Assembly: GCA_028685945.1 (NCBI GenBank)
Contig: JAQUCZ010000033.1
Coordinates: 1 to 8,305 of the forward strand
DNA from: Sulfurimonadaceae bacterium
GTDB taxonomy: Bacteria > Campylobacterota > Campylobacteria > Campylobacterales > Sulfurimonadaceae
Length of the DNA stretch: 8,305 nucleotides
Direction: 5' to 3'
The position numbers were made by a program, and so were the translations under genes. Positions 1 through 5,753 of this stretch are shown here, one piece after another (the stretch's first letter is position 1; the number at the start of each line of letters is the position of its first letter). The notes under the pieces are model-generated. The model made no database searches. It was given only the letters and a program-made list of their open reading frames with translations, and was not told the DNA's origin.

Positions 1-1
1 C

Positions 2-1051
2 AGCGATACCAACGTACCGAAAAAAAGCGATAAAGATATGTTTTTAAATACCCAAGTGAGGGAAAAAGCGCATCTTCCCACGATGTTTGACAGGGAAAAC
101 CTGCAAAAACATTACTACTATTCGCTTTTAACAAATACGAAAGAGGCGGCAATTTGCTACGTTGCCGCGCCGCAGAGCGGTGCTTCGAAATTTTTAAAAG
201 AGCTTGGGATCGAAGAGAAAAATATCTATAAAGAGCGCGACTACGCTACTCTTTTGTTCCAAAAATCCCAAAGAGAACCGAGCGAAGAGAGGGAGATCGT
301 TTTGGATTACAGCTTCAAAAACGAAAAGCTCTCCGCGACCAAGCTCAAAACCTTTTTAACGTGTAAACGCCGCTACTACTACCGCTATATTCTCAATCTT
401 AAAGGGCACGAGATACCCAAAGATATCCCTCAAGAGTGGGAGATCGGAACCTCTTTGCACGATGCACTGAAAAATCTCTATACCAAAAAAACGAGCTACG
501 GCGATCTTGACGTGCTTAAAAAAGAGCTAGCGCGCGAGCTTGATGCGGTGTGCGGCAAAAGCGAGACCGAGAAGTACCTCATTGCAATGTATAAAAAACT
601 GCTTGAGCCGTTTTGTGTTTTGGAGATCGAGAGATTTGCCGAGGGTTGGCATGTACTCGGATGCGAAGTCTCTTTGGAGACTACGTTTGCAGGGGCGCGG
701 CTTGTGGGGCAGATAGACAGGATCGATCAAAACGGGGAGAGCCTCTACGTGCTCGATTATAAAAGCGGCTCCTACCCGCTCTATACCGAAAAGACTCTTG
801 CCGAGGCGACCGATTTTCAGTTGGAGTTTTACTACCTGCTTGCACGCTCAAAAGGAAAAGATCTCTTGTGCGGCTATTACGATCTCAAAGAGTCCAAGAT
901 CGTCCCCGAACCTTTTTTGCAAGAAAAGCTTGCATTGCTCGAAGCTACGATTAAAGATATGCTGATGCAGGAGCGTTTTGAATTTAGCAAATGCGAGGAG
1001 CTGAAAAATTGTCTTTACTGCGATTATGCTCTCGTATGTAAAAGGGGCTAG
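2..1051 (+). CDS. addB: AddB-type helicase-nuclease subunit, C-terminal part (5' truncated by the window edge)
   Basis: The reading frame is open from base 2 with no stop, so this is the last 349 residues of a longer protein and the ATG at 38 is internal. Family role: AddB pairs with AddA in the AddAB complex that unwinds and trims DNA double-strand ends before RecA loading. The first ~45 codons look like the end of the helicase-like region (FLNTQVREKAHLPTMFDREN). A RecB-type PD-(D/E)XK nuclease follows: His in GTSLH (458-460), Asp in GQIDRID (716-718), Asp and Lys of LDYKSG (755-763), and the Q-x3-Y motif (818-832). One early Cys (362-364) and three late ones in CLYCDYALVC (1010-1012, 1019-1021, 1037-1039) match the C...C-x2-C-x5-C pattern that holds a 4Fe-4S cluster in AddB. 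All nuclease residues are present. One base separates its TAG from addA, which suggests translational coupling. Cas4-like nucleases share this fold, but the preceding helicase-like segment and addA downstream favour AddB. Confidence 0.87.
   Translation, partial: SDTNVPKKSDKDMFLNTQVREKAHLPTMFDRENLQKHYYYSLLTNTKEAAICYVAAPQSGASKFLKELGIEEKNIYKERDYATLLFQKSQREPSEEREIVLDYSFKNEKLSATKLKTFLTCKRRYYYRYILNLKGHEIPKDIPQEWEIGTSLHDALKNLYTKKTSYGDLDVLKKELARELDAVCGKSETEKYLIAMYKKLLEPFCVLEIERFAEGWHVLGCEVSLETTFAGARLVGQIDRIDQNGESLYVLDYKSGSYPLYTEKTLAEATDFQLEFYYLLARSKGKDLLCGYYDLKESKIVPEPFLQEKLALLEATIKDMLMQERFEFSKCEELKNCLYCDYALVCKRG
1041..1046 (+). promoter_or_regulatory. Ribosome binding site of addA, inside the end of addB
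   Basis: AAGGGG lies six bases before the ATG at 1053 and inside the last codons of addB. It supports 1053 as the addA start rather than the in-frame ATG at 1026, which would add nine residues unlike the family. Placing the site within addB favours coupled translation of the two subunits. Confidence 0.7.
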
Positions 1052-1052
1052 G

Positions 1053-3791
1053 ATGTTTGTACAAAATCTTGCCTACGAAGCGAGTGCGGGGAGCGGCAAA
1101 ACCTTTATGCTGGTCGTGCGCTATTTGAGTCTTTTGTTTTTGGGTGCATCCCCTTCCAAAATCTTGGCACTTACCTTTACCAACAAAGCGGCAAGGGAGA
1201 TGCAAGAGCGGATCGTGCTCACTCTCGAGGAGCTCCAAACGCGCGGAGAACTCGATGAGATAGCCAGAGTTACGGGTTTGGAGCGCGAGGCGATTTTGCA
1301 ACAGCGCAAAGATGTTTTGCAACGCTTCTTACATGCCAACACCAAAATTATGACCATCGACAGCTTTTTCTCTCAAATTCTTCGCAAGTTCTCTTTGTAT
1401 GCAGGGCTGATGCCCGATTTTACGACGGCAAACTCCCAACATGAGCTTAAACTCCTTGAGCGCTTCTTAAAGGAAACGAGCGTTGCGGGGAAAAAAGAGA
1501 CCCTTATCAACCTCTCAATCGCTTCGAGCAAGCGGCTTGAGAACCTTTTTTCTCTTTTGGATGAGCTTTATATCAAGCAAAAAGAGTTTGGGCAAATCGG
1601 TTTTGGCAGACAAAACCCCCTCCCGTTTGAACAACAGGCATGGGAGGCGTTTGAAGCGCTTGCCGCGATCGTGCACAAGGCGCCGAATGCTTCGAGTACG
1701 GCGAAAAAAAGTATGATTGCCGCAAGCTTTGAGGAGCTTTGCGCAAAAGCGTGGATAGGGCGCGAAACGCTCGAGTACCAAACCTTTGCCAAATGCTACA
1801 CCCCCGAGATGGATCGCTACTTACATGCCGTACAAGAGGCGCTTTTGGGGTATTACAGAGCGAAGGAGCAAAACTTTTTTCATTCGCTCCATACGCTGCT
1901 GGGGATTTACGTAGATGCCAAGAGGGCGCTGTTTAAAGAGGACGGAGAACTCGGGTTCGACGATGTAACGGTGCTTGTGCACTATCTTTTAAAAGAGCGT
2001 ATCGAAAGCGAGTTTCTCTATTTTCGTCTGGATGCGCAGATTGAGCATATTCTTCTTGACGAGTTTCAAGATACGAGCATATTGCAATACGAGATTCTTC
2101 GCCCGTTGATCGAGGAGATTCTTAGCGGCGAGGGGGTGAGCGGCAACGGAAGCTTCTTTTTCGTCGGGGACGTAAAGCAGTCGATTTATCGATTTCGAGG
2201 GGGCGTGAGTGCTTTGTTCCGCGAGGTGGCATCCCAAAACGGCACGCTTATAGAACCGCTCGTGACCAATTACCGCTCCCAAAAAAACATCATCGAGTTC
2301 GTCAATCGGGTTTTTAGCCAAAAAATGCAGCGCTACATCCCCCAAAAAACCAGACCCGAAGCCGAGGGCGGGTATGTTGCGGTGTTAGAAAACGAGGCTC
2401 TTTTGGAAGCACTGCTTCAAGAGGTAAAACGGCTGCTCGATGCGGGTGCCGATCCCGATGCGATTGCCGTTTTGTGTGCGACCAACGGCGACGGCGAAGA
2501 GGTCAAGCAACTTTTGCAGAACGAGGGGATCGAGGTGGTTACCGAAACGACGACGAAGCTTATCAACCAGCGCAGCGTCAAAGCGCTGATCGAGTATCTC
2601 AAATACCTCTATTTCGGCGAAGATATCTACAGATACAACTTTTTTGCCCTTATCCAAAGCGAGGTGCGTGAGATTAGAAAAGTCGATCTTTGCGCAAAAA
2701 GTTTGGAAGAGATCGTTAAAGATGCCCTGCGAACGTACGACCTTTTCGAGGGCGATTTGCACCTTGTGAAGTTTTTAAACGCACTGCGGCGCTATAGCGA
2801 CATCGAAGCGTTTTTGTTTGAGTACGAGAGGCTCGATGAGAGCGGTGCGGCTTCCGATCTAAGCGGCGTGCGTATTTTGACGATCCATAAATCCAAGGGG
2901 CTTGAGTATGAGCACGTCATCGTGCTCGATCGGATGAAAAAAGCGCCCCCTGCGCGCGATAGCATCATCTACGAGTACGAGGGGATCGTACTTAAAAACC
3001 TTTATCTGCGTACCAAAGCACGAGAAGCGCTCGATCAAAACTACGCACGGGCACTCGAAAAAGAGAGAGCGTTGAGTCTCGAAGATGCGCTCAATGCTTT
3101 ATATGTGGCTTTTACGCGTGCCAAAGAGAATCTGATCGTGATTAAAAAGCCTAAAGATTCGATGTTTGAGGTGCTCGGTATCGGATGCGAGGAGATAGGG
3201 GAGTTTTCGTGTAAAGCGCGTAAACAGCTCCCGCCGCAAAGGTACGAAACCTTTGTGTACAAAAATCTTTATTACGGAACCCAAAGCGATCTTTTGGCGC
3301 ATGAAGAGGAAGAGGAGGAGGATCTTGAGGCGATTCAGTTCGGTGCGGCTCTGCATTATGCCCTTGAGATGCTGCCTAGTTTTGAGCTGGATTCCCTGCC
3401 GCATGCCATGCAAACGGTTTACAATAAATACGGCTCTTTGCTCCATGAAAAAGAGATAGAGGATATCCGTAGCAGAGTAGCGATGCTTTTAAAAGATGCA
3501 AGGTTTTTAGAGCTGATTCAAGGGGAGAGCTACAAAGAAAAAGGGATCAAATATAAAAATAATCTTCGCTATATCGACCTCTTGGTCAAACAAGAAAAAA
3601 GCGTAGCAGGCTCCCTTTTTGGCGAAGTGCAATGGAATATCATCGATTATAAAAGCTCCCTCTCTTTTTCAGGGCACCACAATACGCAGGTGGCATACTA
3701 CAAAAAAGCGGTACATGCCATAACGGGCGAGGCGGTCGAGGGGTATATCTGTTACCTCTTAGAGGATAGGGTAAAGATTGTAAAAGTGTAG
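1053..3791 (+). CDS. addA: AddA-type ATP-dependent helicase/exonuclease subunit (RecB-like)
   Basis: This 912-residue protein is the motor and nuclease subunit of AddAB, acting in the cytoplasm on broken DNA ends. UvrD/RecB superfamily 1 helicase motifs run in order: Walker A ASAGSGKT (10-17), LTFTNKAA (40-47), TIDSF (101-105), Walker B DEFQDTS (336-342), GDVKQSIYRFRG (372-383), TNYRSQ (405-410), LTIHKSKGLEYE (609-620) and YVAFTRAKENL (684-694). A run of six Glu (751-756) forms a linker to a C-terminal PD-(D/E)XK nuclease: His768 in GAALH, Asp842 in YIDLLV, Asp865 and Lys867 in IIDYKSS, and Gln879/Tyr882 in QVAYY. All catalytic positions are intact, so both helicase and nuclease should be active. 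The length is close to RecB-like helicases of Campylobacterota and shorter than Bacillus AddA. The start at 1053 has an AAGGGG site and puts Walker A near the N-terminus, as in relatives. Alternatives such as RecB or UvrD fit less well given the adjacent AddB nuclease subunit. Confidence 0.93.
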   Translation: MFVQNLAYEASAGSGKTFMLVVRYLSLLFLGASPSKILALTFTNKAAREMQERIVLTLEELQTRGELDEIARVTGLEREAILQQRKDVLQRFLHANTKIMTIDSFFSQILRKFSLYAGLMPDFTTANSQHELKLLERFLKETSVAGKKETLINLSIASSKRLENLFSLLDELYIKQKEFGQIGFGRQNPLPFEQQAWEAFEALAAIVHKAPNASSTAKKSMIAASFEELCAKAWIGRETLEYQTFAKCYTPEMDRYLHAVQEALLGYYRAKEQNFFHSLHTLLGIYVDAKRALFKEDGELGFDDVTVLVHYLLKERIESEFLYFRLDAQIEHILLDEFQDTSILQYEILRPLIEEILSGEGVSGNGSFFFVGDVKQSIYRFRGGVSALFREVASQNGTLIEPLVTNYRSQKNIIEFVNRVFSQKMQRYIPQKTRPEAEGGYVAVLENEALLEALLQEVKRLLDAGADPDAIAVLCATNGDGEEVKQLLQNEGIEVVTETTTKLINQRSVKALIEYLKYLYFGEDIYRYNFFALIQSEVREIRKVDLCAKSLEEIVKDALRTYDLFEGDLHLVKFLNALRRYSDIEAFLFEYERLDESGAASDLSGVRILTIHKSKGLEYEHVIVLDRMKKAPPARDSIIYEYEGIVLKNLYLRTKAREALDQNYARALEKERALSLEDALNALYVAFTRAKENLIVIKKPKDSMFEVLGIGCEEIGEFSCKARKQLPPQRYETFVYKNLYYGTQSDLLAHEEEEEEDLEAIQFGAALHYALEMLPSFELDSLPHAMQTVYNKYGSLLHEKEIEDIRSRVAMLLKDARFLELIQGESYKEKGIKYKNNLRYIDLLVKQEKSVAGSLFGEVQWNIIDYKSSLSFSGHHNTQVAYYKKAVHAITGEAVEGYICYLLEDRVKIVKV

Positions 3792-3797
3792 CGATAT

Positions 3798-3806
3798 TGC
3801 TACAAT
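3798..3806 (+). promoter_or_regulatory. Candidate extended -10 promoter for galU
   Basis: TGCTACAAT is an extended -10 element (TG-n-TACAAT, hexamer 3801-3806) that begins seven bases after the addA stop and ends 36 bases before the galU ATG. No clear -35 box precedes it, which is normal for Campylobacterota sigma-70 promoters. It implies galU is transcribed on its own, with possible read-through from addBA because I see no terminator in the 51-base gap. Confidence 0.55.
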
Positions 3807-3830
3807 AACGACTTTGATCGTAAACAATGT

Positions 3831-3836
3831 AGAGGA
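3831..3836 (+). promoter_or_regulatory. Ribosome binding site of galU
   Basis: AGAGGA lies six bases before the ATG at 3843. A second ATG at 3836 overlaps this site but is in another frame that gives no GalU sequence, so 3843 is the start. Confidence 0.65.
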
Positions 3837-3842
3837 TGAATA

Positions 3843-4673
3843 ATGATAAAAAAATGTTTGTTTCCCGCCGCGGGATACGGCACGCGCTTTTTGCCCGCAA
3901 CCAAAGCGATCCCCAAAGAGATGCTCCCCGTTTTGACTAAACCCCTTTTGCAATACGGCGTCGAAGAGGCGATAGATGCGGGGCTTACCACTATGGCGAT
4001 CGTGACGGGAAGGGGCAAGCGCGCTATCGAGGATCATTTCGATATCTCTTACGAACTCGAACACCAAATCCAAGGAACCGACAAAGAGCATTACCTCAAA
4101 GAGATACGTGCCGTGATAGACAAATGCACCTTTTCTTATACCCGCCAGATCGAGATGAAGGGGCTTGGACATGCCATACTTACGGGGGAGACGCTTATAG
4201 GCAACGAACCTTTTGCGGTGATTTTGGCGGATGATCTGTGCGATAACCATGAAGGGCACGGGGTGCTTTTGCAGATGGTAAAACTCTATGAAAAATACAA
4301 ATGCTCCATCGTAGCGGTTGAAGAGATCCCTATGCAAGATAGTAAAAAATACGGTGTGATTGCAGGTGAATTTATTGAGGATGACGTAGTTCGCGTGAGC
4401 CATATGGTGGAAAAACCGGCTCCCGAGGATGCACCTTCGAACTTGGCGATTATCGGCAGGTATATTCTCACTCCCGATATTTTCGAGATTCTCCAAAATA
4501 CCGCTCCGGGTAAAGGGGGAGAGATTCAGATCACCGATGCACTTTTGGCTCAAGCAAAACAGGGAAAAGTGATCGGCTACAAGTTTAAAGGGAAGCGTTT
4601 TGACTGCGGAAGCGTCGATGGTTTTGTGAGCGCGACCAATTATTTTTATGCAAAATCTGAAATAGAAAACTAA
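3843..4673 (+). CDS. galU: UTP--glucose-1-phosphate uridylyltransferase
   Basis: GalU joins UTP and glucose-1-phosphate to give UDP-glucose and pyrophosphate in the cytoplasm, feeding lipopolysaccharide, capsule and other glycan synthesis. The 276-residue length is close to the usual 275-300. A nucleotidyltransferase fold is evident from the N-terminal signature FPAAGYGTRFLPATKAIPKE (7-26), with the loop Gly11-Arg15 and Lys25 expected to contact the nucleotide. Other family blocks are KGLGHA (106-111), LADD (128-131, metal-binding acidic pair), VEKP (189-192), SNLAIIGRYIL (199-209), GEIQITDAL (226-234) and KRFDCGS (251-257). No key block is missing. It has its own promoter and ribosome binding site, and its neighbours (DNA repair and ribosomal proteins) do not suggest a sugar-specific cluster. 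A related thymidylyltransferase (RfbA) is less likely because the GalU-type signature with FLPATKAIPKE and VEKP is complete. Confidence 0.95.
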   Translation: MIKKCLFPAAGYGTRFLPATKAIPKEMLPVLTKPLLQYGVEEAIDAGLTTMAIVTGRGKRAIEDHFDISYELEHQIQGTDKEHYLKEIRAVIDKCTFSYTRQIEMKGLGHAILTGETLIGNEPFAVILADDLCDNHEGHGVLLQMVKLYEKYKCSIVAVEEIPMQDSKKYGVIAGEFIEDDVVRVSHMVEKPAPEDAPSNLAIIGRYILTPDIFEILQNTAPGKGGEIQITDALLAQAKQGKVIGYKFKGKRFDCGSVDGFVSATNYFYAKSEIEN

Positions 4674-4692
4674 ACCTTAAAAAAACCATAAA

Positions 4693-4724
4693 TTAAGTTA
4701 TTTATAAGTTTAAGTGGCTATACT
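4693..4724 (+). promoter_or_regulatory. Candidate promoter of the rplM-rpsI operon
   Basis: TATACT (4719-4724) is a good -10 hexamer, and TTAAGTTATT (4693-4702) upstream resembles the TTTAAGTnTT element described for Campylobacter promoters. Transcription would start near 4731, giving a leader of roughly 55 bases before the rplM ATG. The -10 hexamer lies in the loop of an inverted repeat. The strongly expressed ribosomal genes downstream make a promoter here expected. Confidence 0.6.
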
Positions 4725-4737
4725 TTCGCCACTTAAA
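4709..4737. repeat. Perfect 10-bp inverted repeat around the rplM -10 box
   Basis: TTTAAGTGGC (4709-4718) is matched exactly by its reverse complement GCCACTTAAA (4728-4737), with a nine-base spacer that contains the TATACT hexamer. No T-run follows on the + strand, so it is a poor intrinsic terminator for galU. If transcription starts near 4731, only the right arm enters the rplM mRNA, so a DNA-level role such as a protein-binding site is possible. Its function is not known. Confidence 0.6.
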
Positions 4738-4774
4738 TAAACCCTCAAAACGTTTATAGTAATAATCCAAGATG

Positions 4775-4779
4775 AAAGG
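4775..4779 (+). promoter_or_regulatory. Ribosome binding site deciding the rplM start
   Basis: AAAGG lies seven bases before the ATG at 4787. The in-frame ATG at 4772 has no comparable site upstream and would add MKGSQ, which is absent from L13 proteins I know. The 4772 ATG overlaps this site, so 4787 is preferred. Confidence 0.65.
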
Positions 4780-4786
4780 TTCTCAA

Positions 4787-5209
4787 ATGAAATTTACTAA
4801 AATTGCAACTGAAGAACAAATCAATCAAAAATGGGTTTTGATTGATGCAGAAGGTAAAACATTTGGTCGTATTATCACTGAAGTAGCTACTATACTTCGC
4901 GGTAAAAACAAACCGTGTTATACTCCAAACCAAGACTGTGGTGATTTCGTAGTCGTTGTTAACGCTTCTAAAGCTAAATTCAACGGTCTAGGTAAAATCG
5001 CTAACAAAGAGTACTTTAGCCACTCAGGTTACTTCGGAAGTACAAAAAGCGTTAAAATGACCGAACTTTTAGAGAAAAACCCTGAGAAGCTTTACAAACT
5101 TGCTACTCGCGGTATGCTTCCAAAAACTAAGCTCGGCGTAAAAATGCTTAAAAAATTAAAAATCTATGCAGGTGAGACTCATCCACACACTGCACAAATT
5201 GCTAAGTAA
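4787..5209 (+). CDS. rplM: 50S ribosomal protein L13
   Basis: L13 is a primary 23S rRNA-binding protein needed early in large subunit assembly. The 140-residue product is the normal length and is L13-like from end to end: WVLIDAEGKTFGR (16-28), the conserved HSGYFG (79-84), GMLPKTKLG (109-117), and KIYAGETHPHTAQ (125-137). The start at 4787 gives MKFTKIA, the usual N-terminus in this group. It is the first gene of the classic rplM-rpsI pair, and the rpsI ribosome binding site overlaps its stop codon. Codon use differs from the flanking genes: nine of eleven glycines are GGT and none is GGG. That is typical of strongly expressed ribosomal genes and need not mean transfer. In E. coli L13 is linked to control of this operon. 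I see no recognisable equivalent site in the leader. Confidence 0.97.
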   Translation: MKFTKIATEEQINQKWVLIDAEGKTFGRIITEVATILRGKNKPCYTPNQDCGDFVVVVNASKAKFNGLGKIANKEYFSHSGYFGSTKSVKMTELLEKNPEKLYKLATRGMLPKTKLGVKMLKKLKIYAGETHPHTAQIAK

Positions 5210-5213
5210 GGAG
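5208..5213 (+). promoter_or_regulatory. Ribosome binding site of rpsI overlapping the rplM stop
   Basis: AAGGAG overlaps the TAA of rplM and sits seven bases before the rpsI ATG. This strong site and tight spacing imply one mRNA with coupled translation of L13 and S9. Confidence 0.75.
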
Positions 5214-5220
5214 CGACTGA

Positions 5221-5610
5221 ATGAAAAAAGTATATGCAACAGGACGTCGTAAATCGTCGATAGCAAAAGTATGGTTGACTCCGGGAACGGGAAAAATCGT
5301 AATTAACGGTCTTTCTATCGATGCTTGGTTAGGTGGACTCGAAGCGAAAAAACTTCGTGTTAAACAACCGCTTTCTTTAACAAAACAAGAAACTTCGGTT
5401 GATATCGTAGCTACAACTTTAGGCGGTGGTTTCGGTGGTCAATCGGATGCACTTCGCCACGGTATCTCTCGTGCGCTTGTACGTTTCAACCCTGAGCTAA
5501 AAGCGATCCTCAAACCTGAAGGTATGATGACTCGTGACTCTCGTACGGTTGAGCGTAAAAAACCGGGTAAGAGAAAAGCTCGTCGTTCTCGCCAATTCAG
5601 CAAACGTTAA
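5221..5610 (+). CDS. rpsI: 30S ribosomal protein S9
   Basis: S9 is a small-subunit head protein whose C-terminal tail reaches the P-site tRNA. The 129-residue product has the normal bacterial length. Diagnostic parts are ATGRRKSSIAKVWL (6-19), the family signature GGGFGGQSDALRHGISRAL (68-86), the RDSRTVERKKPG block (105-116), and the basic tail ending QFSKR with the terminal Arg that contacts tRNA. Only 11 bases separate it from rplM, so both are made from one transcript. A probable intrinsic terminator follows. Codon use is GGT- and CGT-rich, as in rplM. Nothing is truncated or missing. Confidence 0.97.
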   Translation: MKKVYATGRRKSSIAKVWLTPGTGKIVINGLSIDAWLGGLEAKKLRVKQPLSLTKQETSVDIVATTLGGGFGGQSDALRHGISRALVRFNPELKAILKPEGMMTRDSRTVERKKPGKRKARRSRQFSKR

Positions 5611-5626
5611 TCGTTGCTCCCTCTTT

Positions 5627-5658
5627 GGTATCCCTTTTGGGATATCATCTCTTTTTTT
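5627..5658 (+). terminator. Probable intrinsic terminator of rplM-rpsI
   Basis: GGTATCCC (5627-5634) and GGGATATC (5639-5646) form an 8-bp stem (one G-U pair) around a TTTT loop. After five further bases a run of seven T follows (5652-5658). The stem is modest and the T-run is slightly displaced, so termination may be partial. The position 17 bases after the rpsI stop fits. A second TATCCC at 5658-5663 can compete for the same GGGATA arm. Confidence 0.55.
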
Positions 5659-5719
5659 ATCCCTTCTTCTTTTTACATCGAAAAGCAACTCTTTAATATG
5701 AAATTTTGTTTCTTCCCAC

Positions 5720-5725
5720 TATAAT
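5720..5725 (+). promoter_or_regulatory. Candidate -10 box for the DUF945-family gene
   Basis: A perfect TATAAT lies 28 bases before the ATG at 5754, in a T-rich upstream stretch without a clear -35 box. It follows the rpsI terminator, so the downstream gene probably has its own transcript with a short leader. Confidence 0.55.
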
Positions 5726-5742
5726 CATCCCTATTTTATTTC

Positions 5743-5748
5743 AAGGGA
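5743..5748 (+). promoter_or_regulatory. Ribosome binding site deciding the DUF945 gene start
   Basis: AAGGGA lies five bases before the ATG at 5754. The frame is open further upstream with a TTG at 5706, but that start would precede the TATAAT box and lacks a site, so 5754 is chosen. Confidence 0.65.
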
Positions 5749-5753
5749 AAAAA

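Noticed and set aside
1026..1052. Upstream ATG extending AddA by nine residues
   Set aside because: It overlaps the addB end and lacks the AAGGGG spacing seen for the ATG at 1053. The added residues do not look like the family N-terminus.
3759..4553. Long minus-strand reading frame of 264 codons opposite galU
   Set aside because: It is the antisense of a clearly real galU, has no recognisable domain, and ends in the addA/galU junction. It is a composition-driven shadow.
4709..4737. Inverted repeat as an intrinsic terminator of galU
   Set aside because: The right arm is followed by TAAACCCTC, not a T-run, and the repeat lies across the rplM promoter. It is kept as a repeat of unknown role.
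5706..5753. TTG start extending the DUF945 protein by 16 residues
   Set aside because: The extension contains the TATAAT box and the ribosome binding site of the ATG at 5754, so it is probably untranslated.
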